Source: Brevibacillus daliensis (GTDB taxonomy: Bacteria > Bacillota > Bacilli > Brevibacillales > Brevibacillaceae). From it: a stretch of 64,000 nucleotides of DNA. The DNA lies in contig NZ_JAJISB010000022.1 of the NCBI RefSeq assembly GCF_021245735.1, positions 62,001-126,000 of the forward strand, given 5' to 3'. The number at the start of each line of letters is the position of its first letter. The stretch's first letter is position 1. Positions 26,562 to 35,141 of the stretch are shown here, one piece after another. Below the pieces are notes generated by a model. The model was not told where the DNA came from and made no database searches. It was given only the letters and a program-made list of their open reading frames with translations. Position numbers and translations under genes: made by a program.

Positions 26562-28223
26562 CTATAATTCGTTGCCATCTATCGCTACAGCAATGTTCTT
26601 TAATTTTTCCCAACGTTCGCCTTCCAAGCGGTAACCTGTACCTGGACCAGCATAATCATTTTGATCATTAATAGCTGAAATAACATTCCAATCTTTATCG
26701 ATAATGGATGATGTATGCAAGTAATCACCAGAAACACGCTGTTTCAGCATATTTAGTACACTTTGCGCTACATCTGTAAAGCCACCATCAGAAAGCGCCT
26801 TAACTACATCCAGACCTGTAATGCCTCTTTCCATCATTTCTCCAGCAGCTTTGATATCTTCTACCATGTTACGTTCTGGCATATCTTTACTACCATGTGC
26901 ATATGTAGCTGCTGTTACTTCCTCGTCTGTAATTGGTGGTAAACCAAGCTTTTCAAATACTTGTTGTAGAGCACGCGCAGCTTTATTTCGGACAGTAACT
27001 ACCTCTTCTTCTGTTACTGGATTCAAACCGCCATCTACCTTCAAGTCACGTTGCAAAATGTTGTAATCATCAAAATCCTCTGCATCAAAGTTAGAACCAG
27101 CAAACATATTGTCATAGTTTGGAGTCGCACTATAACCAGAAGAAATATAATCTGTTCCAGGTAAGAATTGCATGAGCAATCTTGCTGTACGACGAATATC
27201 AGAGTGTGAGAACGTTTGATCATTACCAGAAGCAACTTCCAAATCTAGCATGGTAGTAATCAAGTTTTCTGCAAGTACTGCCCGAATACCTGATGGCACA
27301 GATCCTGGAATACCAATACAGCTAATGGAACCGTTTTGTAACCCTTGTACACCTGCAGCTTTTGTAATGAAAATACAGCGAGCTTCAAGATACAACATTG
27401 ATTTTCCTTCTGCATAACCCATTTGAACCTCAGACCCTGTTCCTGAAGTGAATCGCATTTTTAACCCACGAGATGCATAAGCACTTGCCAAGAATCCTTT
27501 TGACCAAGGCGTATCGTCACCGTCTGTAAATACAGGGTCCGTACCGTATACAGATATTGTTTCTGCATAGCAGGTTAAGCCGCGCATACCAAGATCAAGC
27601 TCTGTAGCTTCCTCTAGAGAACATTGTGTTAATACGCCACCACGTCCAGTTTGGGAACCAACCAGCAAGCTTAGTGCGTTAAATGGTGCATAACGTACAA
27701 CCGCAACTGTTGTTTCTTGTTCGTCAAACCCACGAATCGCCGCTTCAGCAGCATCTGCTGCGATTTGTACAGGATTATCACGCAAATTTGTTACGTGAGC
27801 TTGTGTCGTTGGTCTTTTACGAGAGCGCATTTTTTGCATCGCCATCATCATTTCTACTACGTTCATATGCGATACAACTTCTACGATTTTTGCTGGTGTC
27901 ATTGAAGTTGTTAATGTAACAATTTCACGACGCGGAACATTAGGATCTACCAACATCTTCGCTAGTTCACATGAATTCATTTTTATTACTTCTTCTGCAC
28001 GTTCCAAATTAATACCGTATCTAGCAATAAAATGATCGATTAAATCAAAATCTGCTTTCGCTTTGCCATCCAGTTCAACTACTTCACCATTTACTATCTG
28101 AATACTTGGCTTAGGGTCTTTTGGACTTTCCATTGCGATTAAGCCTTCTTCAATCCACTCTTTTACGAAACCATCCTGATTTACAGGGCGGTTAGCTAAT
28201 ACTTCAAAACGTTTCGATTTCAT
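26562..28223 (-). CDS. pduC: B12-dependent diol/glycerol dehydratase large subunit
   Basis: Converts 1,2-propanediol to propionaldehyde or glycerol to 3-hydroxypropionaldehyde. The 553-residue alpha subunit has the N-terminus KSKRFEVLANRPVNQDGFVKEW, RFTSGTGSEVQMGYAEGKSM and CISIGIPGSVPSG-like segments expected of the TIM-barrel active site, and matches the family in length. Diol and glycerol specificities cannot be separated by eye; the pdu context favours diol. Confidence 0.97.
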   Translation of the reverse strand: MKSKRFEVLANRPVNQDGFVKEWIEEGLIAMESPKDPKPSIQIVNGEVVELDGKAKADFDLIDHFIARYGINLERAEEVIKMNSCELAKMLVDPNVPRREIVTLTTSMTPAKIVEVVSHMNVVEMMMAMQKMRSRKRPTTQAHVTNLRDNPVQIAADAAEAAIRGFDEQETTVAVVRYAPFNALSLLVGSQTGRGGVLTQCSLEEATELDLGMRGLTCYAETISVYGTDPVFTDGDDTPWSKGFLASAYASRGLKMRFTSGTGSEVQMGYAEGKSMLYLEARCIFITKAAGVQGLQNGSISCIGIPGSVPSGIRAVLAENLITTMLDLEVASGNDQTFSHSDIRRTARLLMQFLPGTDYISSGYSATPNYDNMFAGSNFDAEDFDDYNILQRDLKVDGGLNPVTEEEVVTVRNKAARALQQVFEKLGLPPITDEEVTAATYAHGSKDMPERNMVEDIKAAGEMMERGITGLDVVKALSDGGFTDVAQSVLNMLKQRVSGDYLHTSSIIDKDWNVISAINDQNDYAGPGTGYRLEGERWEKLKNIAVAIDGNEL

Positions 28224-28246
28224 AGGATGTAACCCTCCGTTCCGTT

Positions 28247-29056
28247 CTAAATATAAGATGGTCGATCGTTTGTAGGTTCTTCTCCTAATGCTCCCAATAA
28301 TTTTTTACCAACTTCTTTAGCTGAAATAACTGCTTGGCGAACTGCTCCAGAATCCCCAGAAATACAAAGGATTACTTCATTAGAAAAGCTTGTTCCACTT
28401 GTTGGAGATGAATAAGCAACAACCTCGACATTTGCTGATTTCATGGCTGTATCAGCCATTACAACACCAATCGCTGCAGGGCCCCCACAAATAAGACCAA
28501 ATGCGTTTCCAACAGGAGCTCCAAAAGCTGTATGTAACGCATAGCTAGCACGTGCTGTATATTGAAATTCAAGGTGACCCGCTTCATTTCCATATACATC
28601 GCCAAAGGTTCGATCTAATTCATTCAGTGCCACTTCTACCGCACGTTTTACGTCTGACACATCATTACCACCAAAAATAATGAGAGATCCATGCCCTGCT
28701 CCGCCTTTTGTATCGCGTGGTAATTCAATTTTTACTATTTCAGTATTTGTTGCTTTAACCGCTTCATCAGCCGCCATAATATGTGGACCTGCACCTGTTC
28801 TTGCACCGAGGATACCGATGGAACGATATTTCTTTTCTAACTTCATCGCTTCTAATAAATGACTATCTACATTTGCAATGACTAATCCGATCGTGTCGCC
28901 AATAGCTGTCCCAACAAATTCTGTCAATGGGCAAGTTTTTTCACTCATTCGCATTATTTCTCCGTCCTTATCATTTTTTTCTGGAGTTGAATTAGCCGAC
29001 ATTTTTGTGAACTTCGCCATAATTTCTTCAATCAGCTTTTCCTTATCACTCATCAA
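28247..29056 (-). CDS. pduB: Tandem-BMC trimeric shell protein PduB
   Basis: A 269-residue shell protein made of two BMC domains after an N-terminal extension (about 1-45) that in Salmonella links the shell to cargo. [20 protein letters not shown] and [21 protein letters not shown] mark the two halves. It overlaps the end of pduA by 4 bp. Confidence 0.95.
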   Translation of the reverse strand: MMSDKEKLIEEIMAKFTKMSANSTPEKNDKDGEIMRMSEKTCPLTEFVGTAIGDTIGLVIANVDSHLLEAMKLEKKYRSIGILGARTGAGPHIMAADEAVKATNTEIVKIELPRDTKGGAGHGSLIIFGGNDVSDVKRAVEVALNELDRTFGDVYGNEAGHLEFQYTARASYALHTAFGAPVGNAFGLICGGPAAIGVVMADTAMKSANVEVVAYSSPTSGTSFSNEVILCISGDSGAVRQAVISAKEVGKKLLGALGEEPTNDRPSYI

Positions 29057-29334
29057 GATTCTCCTTTACGAGGTAGAATTTTCTCCACATCTGTATGAGG
29101 ACGTGGGATGACGTGTGTAGAAACAACCTCACCAACATTTCTACTAGCTGATGCTCCTGCTTCTGTTGCTGCTTTGACAGCACCAACATCACCTCTAACC
29201 ATAACTGTTACCAGTCCAGAACCAATTTTCTCGTAACCCACTAGAGTAACATTGGCAGACTTCACCATAGCATCTGCTGCTTCAATTGCTCCAACAAGCC
29301 CTTTTGTTTCTACAAGGCCCAAGGCTTCCTGCAT
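29053..29334 (-). CDS. pduA: BMC-domain hexameric shell protein PduA
   Basis: First gene of the pdu operon; 93 residues, one BMC domain ([54 protein letters not shown]). The ATG at 29334 has AAGGAGG at the right distance; the longer frame from 29358 has no ribosome site. Confidence 0.94.
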   Translation of the reverse strand: MQEALGLVETKGLVGAIEAADAMVKSANVTLVGYEKIGSGLVTVMVRGDVGAVKAATEAGASASRNVGEVVSTHVIPRPHTDVEKILPRKGES

Positions 29335-29376
29335 AGGATGTTCCTCCTTCAATTTCAAACTCTCTTCTCATTTCTC

Positions 29377-29405
29377 AGTATAGGTAAATCACTTTTTAAA
29401 AAATT
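29377..29405 (-). promoter_or_regulatory. Possible pdu operon promoter
   Basis: TATACT at 29382-29377 on the minus strand lies about 45 bp before the pduA start, downstream of the strong terminator at 29418-29473. No good -35 is seen, as expected for a promoter that needs the activator PocR. Confidence 0.4.
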
Positions 29406-29410
29406 GCTAT

Positions 29411-29473
29411 ATTACTATAAAAAAAGCGGTAACAAAAATGCCTTCTTAGCACATTTTTGTTACCGCTTTTGAA
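29411..29473 (-). terminator. Strong terminator upstream of pduA
   Basis: A perfect 19-bp inverted repeat (AAAAGCGGTAACAAAAATG and its complement) around an 11-nt loop, followed on the minus strand by a run of T. It would stop transcripts that come from the pocR side, such as a pocR-antisense RNA, before they reach pduA. Confidence 0.85.
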
Positions 29474-29537
29474 TTAACGACAAATCAAGCGTGTATTGAT
29501 AATAGTTTCACTTAATACTATTACGAATGGACGATAT

Positions 29538-29574
29538 GAATATATTGTTATTAAAAAATCAATATATTCTTCAT
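29538..29574. repeat. AT-rich inverted repeat in the pocR-pduA intergenic region
   Basis: GAATATATTG and CAATATATTC separated by 12 nt. It lies in the 420-bp divergent intergenic region (29335-29755) and may be a regulator site; AraC-family proteins usually bind direct repeats, so the link to PocR is open. Confidence 0.4.
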
Positions 29575-29755
29575 GCTGGTGTATTATAGTAATATATACT
29601 TGTTACACTATCCGTTCTGATTCTTGAAAAAGTTTATTTTGTCATAATAGACTACCGATTTAATGAGTTGTAATGATTCAGTTAGACAACACCTGCGGGG
29701 TTATTTGGGTTACATAATTTGGCTAATCAACATACCTGGGTAAGGAGGTCTTTAT

Positions 29756-30652
29756 ATGCTCGCTTCTAAATCAACCGCCCTATTACTAGATAGAGTGATT
29801 GATGAGTTTTCAGCAGCAACACAGTTAGCTTCTGTTGTTGTCGACATTCAAGGTATCGAAGTAACGCGCCATTGTAATTTTACTCCCTTTTGCCAATTAA
29901 TTCGCTCAAACCCTGAATATCGATCACTTTGCCAGAAATGCGACCTTTTTGGTGGTTTGGAAGCTTCAAAATTTGGTAAGCCTGTCATTTACCGTTGTCA
30001 TGCTGGTTTGACTGATTTTTCTGTTCCAATCGTTGTGCAAAATCAATTGATCGGCTTCTTATTAAGTGGACAAGTTCTCAGTGACAATGATGAATCTATT
30101 ACTTTCATTCAAGATAATCAAACATCCTGGCACAATAATAAAGAGTTAATGGCAGCATATCGGAATCTCCCATCTATTCCATCCAAACAAGTCGAGTCTG
30201 CTGCTGAATTATTAACTATTATTTCAAATTACTATCTGAAAACAGAAATGGAACAGAAACAGCAACAAGAGAAAAAACTAATTACTCAAGCGCACGTAAA
30301 TAAAGTACCTTTAGAAGGTAATAAGGAAATTAAAAAAGCTCTTAAATATATTGATAAAAATTTAAACAGCCAAATTACACTGGAAGAAATTTCGAATTAT
30401 GTATATCTCAGTCCATATTACTTTAGTAAGCTTTTTAAGCAGGAAATGAATGTGAATTTCATCACGTATGTAAATCAAAAGAAGATGGAGCGAGCGAAAG
30501 AATTATTACGAAATCCAGGCTGGTCAATAGAAACGATCTCCAAAAGCCTAGGCTATACACAAACCAGTTACTTCTGCAAAGTGTTTCGAAAAGAGTTCCA
30601 TATAACTCCAAATCATTATCGTGATCTATTACAAAAAAATACTTCGCTATAA
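29756..30652 (+). CDS. pocR: PocR-family activator of the pdu operon
   Basis: A 298-residue regulator. Residues 1-165 form the PocR ligand-binding domain with the cysteine cluster CRSLCQKCDLFGG-like (SLCQKCDLFGGLEASKFGKP, YRCHAGLTDFSVPI). Residues 198-295 are an AraC double helix-turn-helix (LEEISNYVYLSPYYFSKLFK, ISKSLGYTQTSYFCKVFRKE). In Salmonella and Listeria PocR senses 1,2-propanediol and activates pdu and cob genes. AAGGAGG lies 7 nt before the ATG. It is divergent from pduA and overlapped by a riboswitch-driven antisense unit. Confidence 0.95.
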   Translation: MLASKSTALLLDRVIDEFSAATQLASVVVDIQGIEVTRHCNFTPFCQLIRSNPEYRSLCQKCDLFGGLEASKFGKPVIYRCHAGLTDFSVPIVVQNQLIGFLLSGQVLSDNDESITFIQDNQTSWHNNKELMAAYRNLPSIPSKQVESAAELLTIISNYYLKTEMEQKQQQEKKLITQAHVNKVPLEGNKEIKKALKYIDKNLNSQITLEEISNYVYLSPYYFSKLFKQEMNVNFITYVNQKKMERAKELLRNPGWSIETISKSLGYTQTSYFCKVFRKEFHITPNHYRDLLQKNTSL

Positions 30653-30888
30653 TTTGAGATGGTCTTACCCCCGTCAAATAGACAATAATAAAACTGATTC
30701 GTATACGGCGATCGCTTTATGGTATTAAACTAGTAGCGGTCGCCTAAGATTATCTGGTGGTATGCTAGAATATATTTTGTAATGTATTTCCTACGCTTCT
30801 AAACTTTAGGTAGATAGACGTGTCGGATTACCGTCTACCGTAATATAATAATTCCAACATCAAGTAGTTTTTTATCATGACAACGACA

Positions 30889-30917
30889 AAAACACTCATT
30901 CAAAAACGAATGAGAGT
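30889..30917 (-). terminator. Terminator of the pocR-antisense leader
   Basis: TCATTC-GTTTTT-GAATGA stem on the minus strand followed by GTGTTTTTGT. It lies between the cobalamin aptamer and the 3' end of pocR, where ligand-dependent termination would cut off the antisense RNA. Confidence 0.75.
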
Positions 30918-31004
30918 CAACACGATGAAGAACTTATCCCCACCTACATATAATGAACTCGCAAACGCTTTCTAGTCCCCGAAAAAGAGTTGCTTTCTTT
31001 TACT

Positions 31005-31165
31005 GGTGAGTATACTGACTTGGCATCATTCTACTTGTTAGGCCTTCCCATACTTCAAAGTACAGTGGCATTTCTAACAACAGTCAACCATACAGTTGCG
31101 GGGGCAGTATCGGCATTACACCGATTTCCTCATAATAAGCTACAAAGCTTTAACACAGTAAAAGA
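31005..31165 (-). promoter_or_regulatory. Cobalamin riboswitch antisense to pocR (AspocR-like)
   Basis: All canonical elements are present on the minus strand in order: CGGTGTAATGCCG, ACTGCCCCCGCAACTGTA, ATGCCACTG, TGGGAAGGC and GATGCCAAGTCAG. No minus-strand gene follows: the next feature downstream is the 3' end of pocR on the other strand. In Listeria the same layout gives the riboswitch-regulated antisense RNA AspocR, which lowers PocR when cobalamin is lacking. Confidence 0.93.
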
Positions 31166-31283
31166 TAATTATTCAATTTTCCTTCTACTATCATAGCATA
31201 CAACCGTTTCATTTTTTTATAAAGATAATTGATATCATGGCGATTATTTGTACATTTATCTGGAGTAGGTATTGTTTCATATT

Positions 31284-32434
31284 TTACTCATGCAATGCTA
31301 TATTTTCGTTTTTACTCGTCGTATTTGTTGTAGCAATATAAACTCCTATCAATACCATACACATTCCTATTGTTTGTTTCCATGTCATAGTCGAGCTATA
31401 TAATAAAACAGAAATTAATGTAGTAACAATTGGAGTGAGATTTAAATAAATACTTGCCTTACTTGCTCCTAATTGTTCAACCCCTTTATTAAAAATAATA
31501 TACCCAACTAGAGTGATACATCTTTCATCACCGATTTTCCAAATAAGCCATAAAGAACTCCACATGCTAAGGCTGCAAGGAATAATAAATCCCCCTTATT
31601 AAATGATAAGGAAAGAAGTAAATCTAACGAACCTTTTTTGACACTCCCATCCCTAAAGGGGCAAGCAGACTAACGTCTGTGGGATTCTTGCTACCAAAGA
31701 CCGAGTGCATTTCTGCTACGGTTGACGTGCAAGATTGGGGTATGCCATTACCCCTCCGTATCCAGTGCATATAGCAGATACGGCACTCGTTCTTTTACCA
31801 AACGAGTTAGCTAGTTGAGTGTTCTAAATGTTTTAACGTCTTGTTCTTGACGACACATATAGTTTTACGCACGAAGCGATTTAGTCCGTGCAACCTCATA
31901 CTATATCCAATTTTCAATGAACACATATCGTTTTAACGTCTTTTGCATGACGGGTGTTAGGGACTTGTATCCTTGTCCTATCTTAATTGTAGCATATTTC
32001 AGACAACTGACGCCTATTTTACTACTCCATGTTTCTTTTAAAAATAGGATTGCCCCTAATGCAACAAACACAGGCATTGTTGCAATAATTAATGAACCAT
32101 TAATTGCAGAAGTATAAGTGAGACCAAAAAAGAAAAGTGCATTGTATCCAAAAATACTAGTCAATGAAACAAGTAATAAACCCTTCCATCGTTTTTTTAA
32201 AGCCCCTATGTCCCATTCAGATTTAATCGAAACATACATCATTAAAATGATTCCTGCTATCCCAAAACGAAGTGTCGCTGCCACAAGAGGTGGTATTTCT
32301 GTAACTACATGCTCTGCTGTTGAAAAAGATCCGCCCCAAAATAATGGCACTGCTAACATTAATACATACATACTGTTTGCTTTATTATTATTCTCCATTT
32401 TCCAATCTCCCATTTTATTCTTCTTTTTTATCAT
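31284..32434 (-). pseudogene. EamA/DMT-family transporter, disrupted
   Basis: The N-terminal half (32434 to about 32006) encodes five membrane segments (LMLAVPLFWGGSFSTAE, ATLRFGIAGIILMMYV) and stops at an insertion. Homology resumes at about 31635 (LLFLAALACGVLYGLFGKSVM), shifts frame near KDVS with loss of roughly 60 codons, and ends with GYIIFNKGVEQLGASKASIY. It therefore has an insertion, a deletion and a frameshift. It follows the ArsR-type gene by 44 bp. Confidence 0.88.
31639..32006 (-). mobile_element. IS200/IS605-type remnant (internally deleted)
   Basis: About 370 bp inserted in the EamA gene. On the minus strand the 3' portion reads GGTAGCAAGAATCCCAC and ends in a hairpin near GGGATGGGAGTGTCAA, the typical right end next to tnpB, which overlaps the omega-RNA region in such elements. 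No transposase frame survives. No flanking target duplication is evident, consistent with this family. Confidence 0.65.
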
Positions 32435-32478
32435 TCGAGTTTATAGGTTTAAACTTGTAAACCTGTTGATCAAAAAAA

Positions 32479-32724
32479 TTAGTAACCTGCTTCGATTGTT
32501 GAAATTAATTCCTTTATATGTTTTAGAAACTCCATAGTACTTAATGAATAATACATTTCTTTTCCATTCTTATTAGAGATAATTAAACCTGCCAGTTTTA
32601 ATATTTTCAGATGGTGAGACACAGCTGGTCTTGAAATATCCATTTTTTCTGTTAACTGATTAACATTGAGGGTATCATTTTCAAGCAAAATCATAATAAT
32701 TTGTTGACGATTAATATCTCCCAA
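32479..32724 (-). CDS. ArsR-family winged-helix repressor
   Basis: A short regulator (81 residues from a TTG at 32724) with a complete winged helix: INRQQIIMILLENDTLNVNQL, SRPAVSHHLKILKLAGLI and NGKEMYYSLS. The frame is open upstream without an ATG, so the start is uncertain and the N-terminus may have been altered. It probably controlled itself and the transporter. Confidence 0.75.
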   Translation of the reverse strand: MGDINRQQIIMILLENDTLNVNQLTEKMDISRPAVSHHLKILKLAGLIISNKNGKEMYYSLSTMEFLKHIKELISTIEAGY

Positions 32725-32826
32725 ATTTATGTTTTCCCTGAAAGGACCAGAATCAATTCCAGAAATGCAGCAACCATTCCCCAGTTTTATACCGGAAAAC
32801 GGTTGCTACATAAGGTGTCTTTTTAG

Positions 32827-32873
32827 TTAAGTCTACTTGACTGGGAGATGAACAGTATCTCTCCCGACTTTTT
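32827..32873. terminator. Inverted repeat with T-run on the plus strand
   Basis: GGGAGAT-GAACAGT-ATCTCTCCC followed by CTTTTTTGC on the plus strand. It lies after the minus-strand aldehyde dehydrogenase gene, yet the T-run faces the other way. No plus-strand gene ends here. Confidence 0.45.
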
Positions 32874-32887
32874 TGCGGTGTATTCCA

Positions 32888-34381
32888 TTAATCCATTTTT
32901 ACCCAGACTGTCTTTGTCTCTGTGTAAAGGTCAATCGCATAAGCTCCCATTTCTCTTCCGTAGCCACTCATTTTATATCCTCCAAATGGTGAGGCAGGAT
33001 CTACTGCACCGTAGGAATTAATCCAGATCATGCCGGACTTGATAGATTTTGCCATACTATGGGCTCTACCTATATCTCTTGTCCAGATCCCCGCTCCAAG
33101 TCCGTAAATTGAATCATTCGCTAGAGAAATCACTTCTTCGGCATCGTCGAATGGAATGACGGATACAAAAGGCCCAAAAATCTCTTCTTGTGCGATGCGT
33201 GAGTCATTGCGAGCATTGGCGAAGACAGTGGGCTGGATGAAATGACCATGCTTCAACACTCCGTCTGTTACCCGCTTGCCGCCGCTCATGAGAGTCGCCC
33301 CTTCTTCCAATCCAATCTCAACATAGGAAGAAATCCGTTCTACTTGTTCTTCGGAAACGATGGGTCCAATATCCGTTAGAGGGTCCAAACCATTGCCCAC
33401 TCGCAAGTTCTCAGCATATTGTACGATTCTCTCCAGAACCTGTTCATATACCTGTCTTTGTACAAAAACGCGTGAGCCTGCCGTACAATCCTGGCCCATG
33501 TTGTAAAAAACCCCTTCACTGGCACCCAGCGAAGCCGCTTCCAAGTCGGCATCTGCAAAAATAATATTTGGAGATTTCCCACCTAATTCCAGAGAGGTTC
33601 TTTTTATATTCACAGCTCCCGCTTGCATGATGTGTCGTCCCACTTCCGTTGAGCCTGTGAAAGCTACTTTGTCAATGCGAGGATGGTTTGCAATTGCGGC
33701 TCCCGCTTTTTTACCTGTACCTGTCACTATATTGACCACGCCAGCCGGTACTCCTGCCTCGATCAACAGTTCTCCCAGGCGAATGGCCGTAAGTGATGTT
33801 TGTTCGGCTGGTTTGAGAATGACTGTCGCTCCCACAGCCAATGCAGGCGCAAGCTTCCACGCAGCCATCATGAGCGGATAATTCCAAGGAATAATCTGAC
33901 CTACTACCCCAACTGGTTCACGCACTGTATAGTTCAGATAGTTTCCGTTCGAAACAGGATTGGTTTCTCCCACAATCTTCGTAGGCCAACCAGCATAGTA
34001 TCGGAAAACATTGCTTGATGCTTTGACATCACCATTTCTTGAGATCGAAATAGGCTTTCCATTATCCAAGGTCTCCAGCTCAGCTAGTTCATCTGCATGT
34101 AAATCGATGAGATCGGCGATTTTCCAAAGCAGCTTGCTTCGGTCCATCGGGGTCATTTTCTTCCAATCCCCTTTTTCAAGAGCGGCTCTGGCAGCTGCAA
34201 CCGCACGATCAACATCTTCCTCATTCCCTGCAGCGATGTACGTTAGCCTCTCACCTGTAGCAGGATTCATAACGGGGAGTAAGTCTGATGATGAAGATTC
34301 CATCCATTCGCCATTGATTAAAAGTTTTTTAGACTCTAGCAAAAATCTAGCAACCGTTGCGGAAATAGCTCTTGTCTCCAC
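32888..34381 (-). CDS. NAD(P)-dependent aldehyde dehydrogenase (PuuC/betaine-aldehyde type)
   Basis: A 497-residue dehydrogenase with IIPWNYPLMMAAWKLAPAL, TGSTEVGRHIM, ELGGKSPNIIF and the catalytic cysteine in YNMGQDCTAGSRVFV. The GTG at 34381 has GAGGGGGG upstream. It overlaps the 3' end of the gamma-glutamyl hydrolase gene, so it probably oxidises an aldehyde made in the same pathway. In the polyamine (Puu) route this enzyme acts on gamma-glutamyl-aminobutyraldehyde; the true substrate here is not known. Confidence 0.9.
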   Translation of the reverse strand: METRAISATVARFLLESKKLLINGEWMESSSSDLLPVMNPATGERLTYIAAGNEEDVDRAVAAARAALEKGDWKKMTPMDRSKLLWKIADLIDLHADELAELETLDNGKPISISRNGDVKASSNVFRYYAGWPTKIVGETNPVSNGNYLNYTVREPVGVVGQIIPWNYPLMMAAWKLAPALAVGATVILKPAEQTSLTAIRLGELLIEAGVPAGVVNIVTGTGKKAGAAIANHPRIDKVAFTGSTEVGRHIMQAGAVNIKRTSLELGGKSPNIIFADADLEAASLGASEGVFYNMGQDCTAGSRVFVQRQVYEQVLERIVQYAENLRVGNGLDPLTDIGPIVSEEQVERISSYVEIGLEEGATLMSGGKRVTDGVLKHGHFIQPTVFANARNDSRIAQEEIFGPFVSVIPFDDAEEVISLANDSIYGLGAGIWTRDIGRAHSMAKSIKSGMIWINSYGAVDPASPFGGYKMSGYGREMGAYAIDLYTETKTVWVKMD

Positions 34382-35141
34382 CGCGATCCCCCCTCAAAAC
34401 TTGATCTCCTACATAACGGATAAAGTAATCAAATACCTTCTGTTCCGTAGGATCTTCCATTTTTTCCGGATGCCACTGCATGCCAAAAGCAAACCAATCC
34501 GATTGGGATTGAACGGCCTCTATCATCCCGTCTTCACTCCAACCAATTTCCTTAAACCCGTCTCCTGCCTTTGTTACACATTGATGATGAATGGTATTCA
34601 CTTGCCGCTGCGTGCTTCCGTATATTTCAGCTAGGATCGAATCTTCTTCCAGATCAACACGGTGCTTTTGACCAAGAATATACGCAGCATCTCCCTCATT
34701 TTTGGGATGTTCTGGATAAATAGCGTGAAGATCTTGAGCAAGTTTTCCACCAAATGCCGCTTGGAGTAATTGGAATCCGCGGCAAATCCCCATCGTTGGC
34801 ATGGCTCTTTTACTAGCTTCCTGCACCAAATTGATTTCAAAATAATCTGCACTACGTCTCACATCATAAGATTTACCCTGATCCTGTTCTCCATAGCTAA
34901 GCGGGTCGATATCTCCACCACCCGAAACGATCAATCCATCCAAGAGATCCAGATAGGCCATGATATTATCCGCAGGACCATGTGGCAAAAGGATGGGTAA
35001 CCCCCCAGCTTCGATTACACAGCGTACATACTCTTCACCTAATGTATACAGATCGGTCTTTTCTCCCAAAAACGTTGGCAAATCACGTCTCCAGGTGGTA
35101 ATGCCGATCCTGGGTTTCTTATAAATGGTAGACATATTCAT
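34347..35141 (-). CDS. puuD: Gamma-glutamyl-GABA hydrolase (PuuD-like)
   Basis: A 264-residue class I glutamine amidotransferase-like hydrolase: the nucleophile elbow GICRGFQLLQAAFGG, catalytic His in MQWHPEKMED, and SGGGDIDPLSYGE are as in PuuD. It removes the glutamyl group from a gamma-glutamylated product. It overlaps both neighbours, the ligase upstream and the dehydrogenase downstream, as expected for one pathway. Confidence 0.9.
   Translation of the reverse strand: MNMSTIYKKPRIGITTWRRDLPTFLGEKTDLYTLGEEYVRCVIEAGGLPILLPHGPADNIMAYLDLLDGLIVSGGGDIDPLSYGEQDQGKSYDVRRSADYFEINLVQEASKRAMPTMGICRGFQLLQAAFGGKLAQDLHAIYPEHPKNEGDAAYILGQKHRVDLEEDSILAEIYGSTQRQVNTIHHQCVTKAGDGFKEIGWSEDGMIEAVQSQSDWFAFGMQWHPEKMEDPTEQKVFDYFIRYVGDQVLRGDRGGDKSYFRNGC

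Noticed and set aside
30990-31196. 68-codon plus-strand frame after pocR
   Set aside because: It lies wholly within the minus-strand cobalamin riboswitch, has no ribosome site and no recognisable protein sequence.
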